A stretch of 60,000 nt of DNA from Owenia fusiformis. Lineage: Eukaryota > Annelida > Polychaeta > Sabellida > Oweniidae. The stretch lies in assembly GCA_903813345.2 (NCBI GenBank), contig CAIIXF020000003.1, forward strand, positions 15,578,931-15,638,930, in the 5' to 3' direction. Shown piece by piece: positions 36,871 to 48,317 of the stretch. Made by a program: the position numbers and the translations under genes. Positions within the stretch are counted from its first letter, which is position 1. Every line of letters starts with the position of its first letter. The notes beneath the pieces were generated by a model. That model had not been told where the DNA came from, did no database searches, and was given only the letters and a program-made list of their open reading frames with translations.

Positions 36871-38442
36871 GAAAAGTGTTCGTCCTCGAACATGAGGCTG
36901 AATCGATAAAGGAGTCCCAACTGATATATATATATAAATAGGCTAAATTCAACTTTACTTTACATTAATATTAAATTGTCCATCAGCAAAGGTGCTGGTT
37001 GATTATCACTAAAGCTGGGGACTCCGCTGTGTCCGCTGCTCCATCTGACATCGTTAGAGTTGGGGACTTCGCTGTGTCCGGGACAATCAATTCCTTTATC
37101 AAACTCAGCATCATAAGTTTATCACATGTGACAGACACATAGTAAGATTGTCTTGATTCAGCTACTGCAGCACACTGAATAGATATACGCATAGAATAAA
37201 GTCTCAGTCCATTGATAGAAACATGAAGGCTCACCACAAACCAACATGACTACTGGAATAAGAACATTCTTACAACATGGGTGTACATCATTACAAGTCA
37301 TGAAGCCTCGCAAATAACATAGTCCATCTTCTAGAAGACTTCATGTGCTACAGGGTTATCTCTTTTTTTCCAGGTCATCTAGGGTTATGACTCAACCATA
37401 AAACATGAAATCATGAAAACAGATAAGTTGGTTAGGGGCAACAAACCAACAAACTGTGATCAAAACGGTGGTCACATATATGCCAGAATATGAGACCATA
37501 AGAGTCGTAACCCTACAACCTAATCCAGCTTATCAGGTTGTCCATTTAAATATCACACTTCATCTCACCTAATCACTCAAGCCCAACTCTATTTTTGGTG
37601 GTAACATACATACAGTTGGCGTCTTTTTACTATTCATACTCAATCTGATGACCTGAGACTCCTGGCCATTGCTGGAGTAGACTAGTTATGTCGCCAAAAG
37701 GCATATTGGACACAACCAGTGCTACAAACACCGGATCCATTGGCTCAAGCAACATGTTGCAAAAAGCTAGCTGCTTACTTTTTACAAATTTCTTCTAGGC
37801 TAACTGGAACCATTTTTAGAGACATTATGAGTTGCCTGTCGAGCATGACAACACAAACTTCTCTACTACTAGTAACAATGACGGCTCAGAACTCAAACCG
37901 TGAACTGAACCAGTCAAGTGGTGAGATGCAATGAGGTGAATGACAACTGTGTGAGGGAACTCTTCAGCTGGTTTGCAGAAGAAGTTACCTGTAAATACAG
38001 CATACTCCACTAGGTAGGAACACTGGTCTGTGGCCCACCGTTGTAGTTGTCACTCTAGGTCAGTACGTACGGTATGACCAAGACATCACAACTAACCACA
38101 TGTCCAGCAAAAGAACACACCAAGAGCACAGAGAAGGCATTGTCACAATAAGGAAATTGGTATTTTTCCTTAAAACACATTTACTGGTCACACAACTCCC
38201 AGTTGAACTAAGTCGCAAAAGTTATCAATATGACAACTTTAAGAGTGGTTTGGGTAACGTAACTGTCAGCTTTATTCCTGACATAATAAATGAGTGTCCC
38301 AATGCATTTTTGAGTTGATGCACTGAGGAACACATTTTTGCTCAATTTTTAGAAACTGTTATGTTACACTTATATTGCCATATACATAGTTTCTGCCGTT
38401 TTGGGTCACAGCATTGAAGGAGAGCCAATCACAACTGATTAT
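36871..38442 (-). other. Non-coding interior of the LTR element
   Basis: About 1.57 kb without a frame longer than about 90 codons and without capsid, nucleocapsid zinc knuckle, protease or polymerase motifs in any frame that I could recognise. Confidence 0.75.
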
Positions 38443-38460
38443 ATCCCACCGCTGCCACCA
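38443..38460 (-). other. Primer-binding site, tRNA-Leu
   Basis: On the minus strand TGGTGGCAGCGGTGGGAT begins three bases after the 5' LTR. Its complement ATCCCACCGCTGCCACCA equals the 3' end, including CCA, of animal tRNA-Leu. It sets the element's orientation. Confidence 0.88.
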
Positions 38461-38463
38461 AAA

Positions 38464-41025
38464 TGTAACGACCCTCACTCTGCATGGTAAGCGCAAAAGG
38501 TAGTGGTAGCGTTAAAGGGTTTATGAGTGAGTGGAAGAATCGTCACATTATTACCGGGTCCGTGTTGTGATTGTATGCGCTCTCAAGGGTTTTACAGACA
38601 TGACTGGTTGAATGGCAAAATGGCTGAATATGTCGCACTGCGACATAAAACATACACCTAACTGACAAAACAGATGATTTAGTTTAAATATAAATGATGA
38701 CATAATTATGGGTTTATTTACAAAGTGATTACAAAGTGAGTATAGTAATTATGACAATTACACACATAGTGTGGAAATATATATATATATGAATAAAAGT
38801 TCTGATATTGTGACACATGGATGATATATGGTGCAGCGTTACTCAATGGCAACGGGTACCCATATTCAAGGATTACGCACAAAGGTGGATCGTTATGCAA
38901 TTAAGATCCCTGAAATGTGGTTACGATAATATACATAGTATTTCCTATCAAGTACAATACATACTCAAGTAAGATTACATAATTACCAAGAAGCTGATAC
39001 TGCTATTACACATTATTGAGCTCATATTCATAAATCCTACATTAACTACACATATAACATACAATACTTTCATCTGGGAGAGTGTGTGACACAACTGGTG
39101 ACCAAATAAACATACATAGCAATATGTATTACCATGACTTTGCAACAACCTTTGACAATGAGAACAACAACAACTGGCACCTTGGAGTGTACGACATGAC
39201 GCAAAGAACCGAATTACAACCACTGACAAAATGTAAGACCGACTAAAATATCAACGTAACATTACGTATTCTTGGGTGAAACATACCAAATAATGACTAT
39301 AACAATAACTTGGACAACATTTGATTCAACATACCAATTAGTGATAACAATGTTTACATGACTGCTCATTATGTAACATGCTAGGAAAATTAATGTCATA
39401 TAACATGTGGGTGCAATCACATGACATGGATATACATGTCACGCAACAAGTGGGCGCCTGCTATGAAACATGCCGACGCATGCTACATGACATATGGGTG
39501 CGATTACACATCATGTGGGTACATGCTATGTAACAAGTGGGTGCATGTTATGTAGTAAGTGATCAATCATGAACATGAGTAAAACTGTATACCCAAGTTG
39601 GTAGTGGTACATCACCAACTTATAATATTCCATGACACAACATAAGGGTGGGTGCAACAACTTGTATTCCCTTTGGTAATATTGGGTGCAACAAATTGTA
39701 TTTCCCTAGGGTGGCTTTGGGGAAAGCCATACATGCATACAGTATATAAATTATATAAAACGACCTTAACGCAACAATACAATAAAACCGACACTCCAAC
39801 CATCGATAAACAATAGAACAGTTCAAGTTCAAAACTAGTATCAGGCTAGACCATAAACTAGGTTCCATCAGGGTTTAACTCAACACCATCATCTATCTGA
39901 CACTAACTGTTGCCCAACAGTAAGACTTGAACTCCATAAGCCGACTATATACAAGCGAGACATTACGTAACATACAACTGCACAGGGTAGTTTGCAGTGT
40001 ACCAAAACATGATCAATTTGGGTATTGATCATCAACAATGAGATAAACTGACATGATCAAACTGGGTATTAATCAACAACAATGAAGCAAACTGACATGA
40101 TCAAACTGGGTATGTTGATCATCAACCATGTAAACCAAATATGGGTCAAATAATTCCAATGTGCTTTTGCATTAACAAGTCAAATCCAAATCCAAATGTA
40201 ATACTTGCCAATTTCACCACACTCAGTATACATAGAGTGCTTACAGCTTGAAATGAGGTGAAGGGTGTCCATCCACATGAGGTATTTGCATCAGCATATG
40301 AGTGGTTGGTTGTTGGTGGTATGTAGTTCGCCATTTGACAGACGTGCTGACAATTGCAAGTCATGCGGGAGGGGTGAACCTCAAACTTCAAGCCTTATTT
40401 GGGGGTCAGACTTCGTGCAAATCCTGTTGTAATCACCTCATGTGGACGGACGACTTACTGGTGTAAATCGTGAGACAGTTTAGACACCTCGACGGTCAAC
40501 GATAGCGACATTTTGAGTGAAGATAGCGGAGCAAATCACGAATGATTTACTCGAAAAACATAAGATGGCTACCTGCCTTCTGCGCATGCGCAGCGACTTA
40601 CATAAATTACGAACTTATGTAAATCCACAAAAACGGCCATAACTTCGCCAATACGGGACCGTTTGCAAAGTTTAAACTACCCATAGAAAGCTTAATTTAC
40701 GTATTAGGTGCATATCCTACTAGATTAATGATAAAACATAGTAAACAGGGTGAAATTTAGATCAAAAAACTACGACAGTAACCTTGACCTTTTTACGTCA
40801 AAAGTACGAACGGAACTAAGAATAGTTCGGGAATTACGCCAAAAGTACGAACGGGACCAACAATATCCACAAATTACTAGAATAGGACACTTTAGTGGAT
40901 AATAACGATCTAAACATGTATGTGAATATATAAACTGCATTAAGTGAAACCCAACAGTGGTGAGACATCGAACTGACATTACTGAATAGCGGCAAACAAG
41001 AAAGTAAATCTGTTGGGTTATCACA
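38464..41025 (-). repeat. 5' LTR (element orientation)
   Basis: The upstream LTR on the minus strand, nearly identical to 34295-36856 at an offset of exactly 4169 bases. In the element's orientation it begins TGTGATAACCC and ends GTCGTTACA. Promoter elements were not resolved. Confidence 0.95.
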
Positions 41026-41770
41026 GATGCAATAAGAAAAAGTACAACCTATCAACGCGTTGACGCCGTCGATGTACAAATTATCTTTTAATACTTAAGA
41101 GAAAAGAAGAAAACACTAATTATGTACATTCAATCCTTGCGATTGACGCATGTGTTGACGCCGTCGATTATGTGCCATTTGCATGCAATAAGATACTGTC
41201 CAATGTCCATCAATAAGCTATCAGAACAATTATCATTGCAAGTTTTATGGAAATTATGATTTCCCCGGGAATGTATACGATTTAACACCAATTCCGTATT
41301 AACACTTGGAAACCGTTTACCCATTCCTTATTAACACGTGGACTAGCATCGAGTTTTTCAAAATGTTGAAATCGTTTATTTGGAGATATTACGAACCAAA
41401 CTGACATGTTCGGTTCGTGAAAGACGAAAGTATCTGTCGCTAGCAAGTGAAATCGCTTTCAACAGATTTAGATTTAAAAAGTTATGACAACTTTTGTCAT
41501 TTTTTCACGTTTTTGTAAATGTAAACAAAGAAGGTTGGGACCCTAAGGCTTTTTTATTATTCTATCGACAGAGATGTTATTGTGTCTATAGAAGGTAGAA
41601 TCAATTCCCCAGAGCATGTGCTATACAGTATCGCCATGCGAACTTGCTGTGAAACATAATCTCAATTTCCGTAGGACAAGGTCACAATTTTTCATGAAAT
41701 GGTATGATTTATTCCGTATTAATGTCAACAATTTCACTAATACGGAACGGTATACATAGGAGAGTGTCAA

Positions 41771-43070
41771 GGTGCCAGAGTATGGAGCCATCTTTTGCCA
41801 GTGTGGTGAACTAAATTAGCATTAAACTCTGGCTCTTGATGGCCTTTAAAATAGCCTATATCTATGGAATTATATTAACGAATGACTTTTGACATGAGAA
41901 TGCTCGTTAACTATCGAAATTATCGTCAACCAAATTGATTTTCAAATACGGCGACCGACACCTTTTTCAAAATTACTGGCAATAAAGTTTGACCACATAA
42001 TTGATGACGGATGTTGTTGAAAGTATAGTACACTTGGGCAAGAATTCATAGAATTACACTGGGTTGATTGAGATCAACATTGCACTGATTTTATTTTGTT
42101 TATCTTGTGTGAACATATGATTTTACAAAAGGTATGACGAAATGATTCGATTTATTTCAAATATTTGCCATTTTGTGAAGGTGGTCTTGAGTTTGAAATC
42201 TATTTAAAATCGTTCAAAATTCGAATAGATGGCAGAAAAGGTGGTCATACCTTGTATTTCAATGGCCTTTCTATGCAAAAACATTTTTGGTTTTATGGAG
42301 CTATACCATGGTATATGGGGTTAGGTACCGAAAATTCTCGTTTTTTCATAATCAATACGAAGATCTCAACATTTCCCCATTGGATTGTATCAGAACATTT
42401 GTCTGTGGATTTGTCCCACTGTCACTGTAAAGTGTTTCATCAATTCACTGTATACAAAAAGCCATAAAGCAAACAGAAATATCTTGTCAGCTCCTGGGTA
42501 AAGCTGACGATTGGCACCCCAATATATGATTTTTACCAATTGAAAGTTTCAATGTACAATGACTCCACTTTTTAATAATGTTATTTTACTTCAAGGGTAT
42601 ATCTCACATTATTATATCACTATTTAGCTAGCGACAGTATGATTGGTCAAAACCGGGTCACATGTCGTGGGATATCTGGCGATATTCAATGGCAATGCTT
42701 CTCAGATAAGACAACCGTGAGATATCTAGCGATATCCCACGCTCCCGGGAATTTTCAAAGAATTTGTTTTCGTTCAGTGTAAATAATTTAGTTCAGTGTA
42801 AGTCAAAATGGCAGACGAACCGAGTACTTTCACAAGGTGATATTCCACTTGCCCTTCGGGCTTCGTGGAATATCACTTGTGAAAGAGGTACAGGTATTCA
42901 CCTCAATAGTGTGAAATATTTGTTCAATATTATATTTAAAGTAAAAAAGCTGATAGAGACACATGTGTCGAGATTTAAGGCTGTTTGGAACGAATAAATT
43001 AAGAACTCATTTAATATTTGGAGTCATTTATCATTCTTAATAACTGAATTTTGTTATATTTTGTTGTCAG
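41771..43070. repeat. End of cyclase intron 3 with two compact palindromes
   Basis: Inverted arms CGTGGGATATCTGGCGATAT (42666-42685) pair with 42722-42741. CTTTCACAAGGTGATATTCCAC pairs with 42865-42885 around the loop TTGCCCTTCGGGCTTC. The remainder shows no gene signal; the 100-codon frame at 42165 has no recognised domain. Confidence 0.75.
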
Positions 43071-43162
43071 CAATGAAGATACAACTGAGTGAATTTACCC
43101 GGGATCTTCTTGTTCAGATAGGTGGTTACCACATAGAACCACGAGACCAAGTAGAAATAAAG
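43071..43162 (+). CDS. NIT-domain guanylate cyclase, exon 4
   Basis: Acceptor TTGTTGTCAG in phase 1 makes GKAMKIQLSEFTRDLLVQIG across the junction with exon 3. The rest, GYHIEPRDQVEIK, is the family's conserved GG(Y/F)..E.RG.IE(V/I)K strand. The donor is AAG|GTAAGG in phase 0. The phase match and sequence continuity over a 17.8-kb intron show this is the same gene despite the inserted mobile DNA. Confidence 0.93.
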
Positions 43163-43280
43163 GTAAGGAATATACAAAAAATCCTCTCTGAATGAATTGA
43201 ACAAAAACGCGAACAATGTACTATTTCTAAGGTTTTATGTTACAACCAGAAGTGTTATAGATATTGTTATAGTCTACAAC

Positions 43281-43395
43281 TGTCTATAGCCGGTGTTCGG
43301 CGGTCGGCGTCTCTGACAGCGTTCGGCGCCTGTAACAAATGGCAGGTAGTGACATTTTGCACGTTTTTTATTATGTTTATTTAATTTAGTTAATG
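43281..43395. repeat. Satellite-free short form of the 49.7-51.1 kb element, in cyclase intron 4
   Basis: It has TTCGGCGGTCGGCGTCTCTG, GCGTTCGGCGCCTGTAACAA, then GTAGTGACATTTTG and GTTAATGCCCTGTT. The same head and tail bound the longer element, where about 130-140-bp satellite units lie between them. Confidence 0.65.
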
Positions 43396-43483
43396 CCCTG
43401 TTCTTATAAACCACCGATAATTCATTGTTGGCAATTAGCCAGAAGTACTTCTTAGATTGTTTTTGCATTTTATTTTCAAACAG

Positions 43484-43642
43484 GGTAAAGGTCGGATGCA
43501 GACATATTGGCTAGAAGGACGCGAAGATGTTGTGAAGAATGAGAGATTGCGGGCTTCGTTCACCCCAGACACTAACGGAGTTATTCCACAAACTATATTC
43601 AGACAAAATTCTGATAACCAGCTCATAAAGGTAGAAGAATGA
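43484..43642 (+). CDS. NIT-domain guanylate cyclase, exon 5 and stop
   Basis: Acceptor TTTTCAAACAG leads in frame to GKGRMQTYWLEGRED, the canonical end of the cyclase fold (GKG.M.TYWL.G). A divergent tail of about 38 residues follows, ending KVEE and TGA. The spliced protein is about 705 residues from the first ATG, or 656 from Met50. All five exons have compatible phases and no internal stops, so the gene looks intact. Confidence 0.94.
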   Translation, partial: GKGRMQTYWLEGREDVVKNERLRASFTPDTNGVIPQTIFRQNSDNQLIKVEE

Positions 43643-43780
43643 GGAGTGTGACTATCCTGTAGAATATTCTTTTAGGTATACATCTGTTTCAAGAAAGTAG
43701 CTTCAAATTAAGAATATAGAAGAATATTCTGATCGTCTTTTGTATCTTGTAATTGTATCCCATTTTGTGAGATGGAAATT

Positions 43781-43786
43781 AATAAA
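43781..43786 (+). promoter_or_regulatory. Candidate poly(A) signal of the guanylate cyclase
   Basis: AATAAA occurs 139 bases past the stop codon and is followed by a T/G-containing stretch. It is the first canonical hexamer after the last exon. Confidence 0.6.
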
Positions 43787-43789
43787 CAT

Positions 43790-45586
43790 GTTTATACGTG
43801 CTTTCAAACCTAAAAATAAGGAATATATTTGGATTGCATGTGGTTTGGCCAACAAATCTATGAGCCTATTTTGATGCTTCTCTTATATGTTATTTTAAAA
43901 AGATTATCATGGCGCATTCATCCTTGGCGTGAACCCTCTTTTCAATTATATAAGTATGATAAAGATGCCAAAGGCAATTTTTGAAGATAATTGGTATATG
44001 TGCCGATGATACCTTTATCACTCTCGATGGATCTGAAGCTTCCCTTAGAAAATGCTTCGATTCGTTTTCCCAGTTTTACCAAACTTCAAAATTTTAAATT
44101 ATACAAAACAAAAACTATGTTTCAAGTGGCAAAAGCAAACCCTCTGTATGTAATAACCCCACTGTCCACTTTCTGGGGAAGTTTGTACATTTTCTAAATG
44201 TATAGCAATAAAAAAAAAAGTGGAATGATAAACTATACTATATAAGTGGTAAATTTCCCAAAACATTTAATTTTCCGATTTCCGAATTACGTTTAGTATC
44301 GGGAAAATGTCGGAAAGTTAGCATGTTAAAATCGTTTAGTATCTACCTAATGATCGAGATTGGTATATCATAAATAGAATAAACAAAGTGAGGACTTTTG
44401 AACCAAAGCTGGCAACTTTTATTTTTACAGTGTTCTATAGACGTTCGCTTACAAAGGCATCTACATACGTGATGTCGATCTAATGTGTGGTCTATAAAAA
44501 GCTGCATGCACTCTGCCCTTTCTTTGGAAAACATGCCTGAACCTCATGGGTACAAAATGGCAAACAAACTGATGAATGCTATTGTTTTATGTGACATGAG
44601 AACATGTGTATTTGGTCTGGTTGATAAACGAATGAAAAACCAATTCTTGTCAACAAAATCTACTGTTTTAATTTCCAATATTCACTGAATCAATTTCAGA
44701 CAAAAATCATACAAAATCGAAAACACCGAAATGCCACTTTAAGTACCAGTGCCAGATGCCCTGGAAAATCCAATATCCACTAAATCTATTTAAGACAAAA
44801 CGAATTAAAAATCGAAAACACTAAGTATGTCACTTTAAGGGTAAGATGTCCTGGGAAATTCAATATCATGTCGATTGATAATAAAGTTTCATCTTAAATA
44901 ATCTGTTATATTTCTGAATTAAAACTTGGTTAATGGGATTGGTCAATCGACCATTAATGTTACGTACGCACATCCATTCTGATCCGCCCACCTTGCTTAC
45001 TACACGTTCTAGTTTATGATTTCGATTTGCCAGTCAACACACAACATACACGCGTCTTAACTTTATACAAAACCGTTCATTTCAAGTTTCCTCACTGTTT
45101 GGCGATTTTCACCGACCCACCTTCTCCCTCTTTTCTTATCTACTCTTCTTTTTTCCTAATTTTCTTGTTTTTAAAAACGTTTTTTTATTTTGTTTTATTT
45201 TTTCTTATGTTGCACCATCAGCCTTATTCATCCCATTTTGCCTCCATTTGGTTACCCATGTGCCTGCCCTCCAAAAAGGGTGCCTTCTTGTTGTCTGCAC
45301 AGCCAACATGCCTGTCTGAAACACTGGTGCATGTTTCAAACTTCACATGCCTGCCTAAAACACTGGTGGATGCAATAAATCGGTGGCGGGGGCTGTTGAG
45401 TTGCGTCAATGGGTTTTATGAGAACGCAGCGTCTTAGACTGACCATCGTAACCCCGGGGATCGCGGTGTCTAAAATCACACCCCTCCCGGCGATGACCAG
45501 TCTAACAGACAAGCTTATGCCATCTAACCAACCGCACACACACCTTGTTTTGTTATTTTATTGGGAGAGGGATTCAGGACATTAAA
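43790..45586. other. Intergenic, no gene recognised
   Basis: Short frames (for example 45027-45437, low-complexity F/S/L-rich) lack conserved motifs. No structured RNA was recognised. Confidence 0.5.
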
Positions 45587-45960
45587 ATCGAAACAGAAAC
45601 CTGTACGTATAAATCGCTCTATACAAATGCATGTAGTTTCGTAAGTTATTTGGAGCTAAAACATGTATGACATACATCATTTTCTTCAGAAAGCATAATA
45701 CTATGCATCGAAATCAAAATTACCAGCATTGTATTTAAAGGACATGAGTATAATGATTCCGTTGCCACCAACTTGAAATTGCAAATCTCCCGTTCTAAAC
45801 ACAGCTCTGAAGCCGATCGTGTATTTGAAGTAGACCAAGTAGCGCTTGTTTTGTATGCGCGCTATACACATTACTCTATTGATTCATGGACTTTGCGTCC
45901 ACGCGAACTCCCGGTTACGTTGTGAAAAACAATGTTAGCTCAAACTTTCCATTATCTCAT
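45587..45960 (+). repeat. Dispersed repeat R1, copy 2
   Basis: Matches R1 copy 1 (inverse) and copy 3. It lacks the middle segment between ATGCATGTAGTTT and CGTAAGT that copies 1 and 3 retain. It continues with GATTCATGG...GGTTACGTTGTGAAAAA, also seen at about 58080-58110, and may extend to the small hairpin repeat at 46795. Confidence 0.82.
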
Positions 45961-46311
45961 TTGCATACTCCAGTGCAGTATCACATCATTAATTTTAGGC
46001 CATCGCTTTGTCATTATAGAGAGCGGTCGCACAGCGTTTTAGCCCAACGTATCTCAAATCATATCTGTAACGCATTCACCAGATTTATGCATAGTAACGA
46101 GATGCGGTTGCAGATACATTTTAGCAACCCGTTGCGCGAAACCTCTCTATTTTATCCTATTATTCTACGTGATCAGTTTATTTTTAAATGATGAGTACAA
46201 AAGTTATCATGACTCTGTTACATGTACTAGCAACCGTCTGAAAGAGATTACATATTAATATTACTGTTTCCTTTGAACTTGCGTAACTCAATGATTAATT
46301 CAGGTCGATGT

Positions 46312-46499
46312 CAAGGAGGATTGGAAGCCAGGGTTCCAACTCGATATTCTTTAATCTCCACACACGCGTCATTTGCTATTCGTGTCTGTATAATTTGTAC
46401 GACTGCATGGAGAATGACCCGATACTCTCCAACAAAGCTATCGCTAGGTGATTGTTTTGCAGAATATCGGTGTTGCATTCTGGGAGCCAATCCTCCTTG
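46312..46499. mobile_element. MITE family M9b, copy 2, 9-bp TSD GGTCGATGT
   Basis: Termini CAAGGAGGATTGG and CCAATCCTCCTTG, 188 bases, with GGTCGATGT at 46303-46311 and 46500-46508. Same family as 12307-12610 (shared subterminal CGATATTCT) with a shorter centre. Confidence 0.93.
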
Positions 46500-46794
46500 G
46501 GTCGATGTTATATATATTCCAAGTACAGATGTCATAACGACACTGTCACATATACTTGAGTAACCCTCTTAAAAGGGTTATGTTTACTTCTTATACCTAC
46601 TTAATTATTTCCTTTGAGCTATTATTACGCAAGGATTGATTTGTTTACAATACATTCCAAAGCGGATATAAGTTTTATTAATTTCGTGTTGGTTTTCTTG
46701 CACAACATTGTATGTATTGTCACAGGATGAATCGAAACACAGATGGTAACACCCATCCTTGGCCCAAGAGTAATTCATTACATTACATTACATG

Positions 46795-46835
46795 ATCTGC
46801 TATGAAAGCAGTGAAGGACCGATCTTGAAGGATGG
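46795..46835 (+). repeat. Short conserved hairpin repeat, copy 1
   Basis: CTGCTATGAAAGCAGTGAAGG, C/G, CCGATCTTGAAGGAT is repeated almost exactly at 58604-58647. CTGCT..AGCAG forms a short hairpin. A separate perfect 14-bp-arm hairpin (TAAAGTTCACGTAT and inverse) follows near 46919-46950. Confidence 0.75.
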
Positions 46836-47366
46836 CTAACACCGATACTGGTTTATATTTTCAATCGATTAACGTTCTGGAAATTCAACATGGATTGATA
46901 TTCTACACGTTGTGATGGTAAAGTTCACGTATTCAGATACGTGAACTTTACTTAGAGCACTTGGGCTTTAACAATTGGATGTCAAACTCACTCAACTCTA
47001 GATCTGAGCTCGAAAGTCATTACAGAGATTTTACTCATAAGTGAAAGAAAATCTTACGTTTATGCGTATAACTAACTATACGTTATAAGTATAAGTGAAT
47101 TAAAATTGGTAATTTTGCTTAATCATTTAATTTGCCCATTGCCTAATTTTTGCCAGGTTCGGAAAATTAAATGTCGGAAATATAGTCATGATATTATCTA
47201 ATGGAAAGTTTCTTGTCATTAGGAAATTTTAAATTCGGAAAATGATAAAAATTAACCACTCGGTTATACAGTACAGAAATAGCATTTCATCGATCAATTC
47301 TAATGCTCTTATTATGGAATTTATTTTGTATCAAAATTGGACATTACATGATGTATGGGAAAAATC

Positions 47367-47465
47367 GAACTATATGATGCGATACTCGAACCATATGATT
47401 CGAAACTCGCATCATACTATGCGAAATACGCATCATTATATGCGAAACTCGCATCATCGTGTGCC
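47367..47465. repeat. 21-bp tandem repeat, about 4.5 units
   Basis: Units like CATCATTATATGCGAAACTCG recur with substitutions. In one frame they encode a heptapeptide series (HHTMRNT, HHYMRNS). The 88-codon frame containing them has no other support. Confidence 0.8.
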
Positions 47466-48317
47466 ATTTTCAATCCATGTTATACCAACAGTTAATTTTC
47501 TTACATAACTTATTTTCATTCACACACGCACTGGTTGTATCAAGTGTCACACAAAGAGTTAGCACTAACTCAAATCACTTTCCAAAAATCCAAAAGCAAT
47601 GTTGAAATGTCACACGGATTGTGTTATAAGTTGCATAGAATACTGAAAGAATTACACATGGATCAAAGTAAATTTCGAACGAACGTGTCAATTTTACACA
47701 CGCATTGAGTTCAAACTCGCATAGGATGGCTCCCGCTCGCATAGGCTGTCACAAACAAGTTGCACTTCACACAGGGTGCGAGATTTGAAGTCACGTGATA
47801 TTTACATCCTGATTTCTACAATATGGCGCCCTTCGTTGAAATGTGATAAAATGTAAATTTTAAATTAAAAATATATAATAGGATACCCTAGGCTAGGGAG
47901 ACGTACAGTGGCCATATATTGAGAAACTACAAACTAGATCTTTTTATCTTTTTGCCACGCTGATGTGTTATTTCGTTCAGTGCAAAAGTAACGCGAGATT
48001 TAGAACAAAATCTCGAACATCTCTAGAAAGCAATTTATGTTACATCAATGTGTGTGATCGGTTCATCAAGGTGTGTGATCGGCACATCATGGTTTGTGAA
48101 GGGGAAAACGTTTGTGCGAGCCGCACAAGAGTTTGTTCGACTTGTGTACCCTGTTCGATGTCATTTTTAAACAATGCATACACAAATACGCATGTACACG
48201 TGTGATTTTACAAACATAGAGTGTGCAAACTCGAACAAACCGTGTATGAAATCACACAGATTGTGTATGTATTCTGCTAAACGCTATTCTATGTGTTTGA
48301 GATATATCATAAATATA

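Larger units (their letters stand above)
34295..41025 (-). mobile_element. Non-autonomous LTR retrotransposon, minus orientation, TSD GATG
   Basis: Two 2562-bp direct repeats (34295-36856, 38464-41025) enclose a 1607-bp interior. Each LTR starts TG and ends CA. A 4-bp TSD GATG lies at 34291-34294 and 41026-41029. On the minus strand the interior opens with a primer site complementary to a tRNA-Leu 3' end and closes with a polypurine tract. No gag, protease, reverse transcriptase or integrase frame exists in the interior, so it must have moved with enzymes from another element. LTRs longer than the interior and a non-coding core resemble LARD/TRIM-type derivatives. Confidence 0.93.
32133..41766. 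mobile_element. Long-TIR element (~2.9 kb before insertion), 4-bp TSD TCAA, host of an LTR retrotransposon
   Basis: About 450 bases at 32133-32582 are inverted at about 41310-41766, starting CACTCTCCTATGTATACCG and flanked by TCAA (32129-32132, 41767-41770). The arms carry the motif TTCCGTATTA or its inverse at least three times each, plausibly subterminal transposase sites. CGTTGACGCCGTCGAT-type repeats flank the inner insertion site. The interior holds C2H2 fingers (32757-32970) and a retroelement tail (33101-33304). Removing the 6.73-kb LTR element and its TSD leaves about 2.9 kb. Confidence 0.87.

Noticed and set aside
38443-38463. Possible tRNA-Leu gene end (ATCCCACCGCTGCCACCA)
   Set aside because: Only the 3' acceptor end with CCA is present. 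Nuclear tRNA genes do not encode CCA, and it abuts an LTR, so it is a primer-binding site.
45027-45437. 136-codon plus-strand frame
   Set aside because: Low-complexity F/L/S-rich start, no conserved motif, no splice context, and overlapping frames on both strands.
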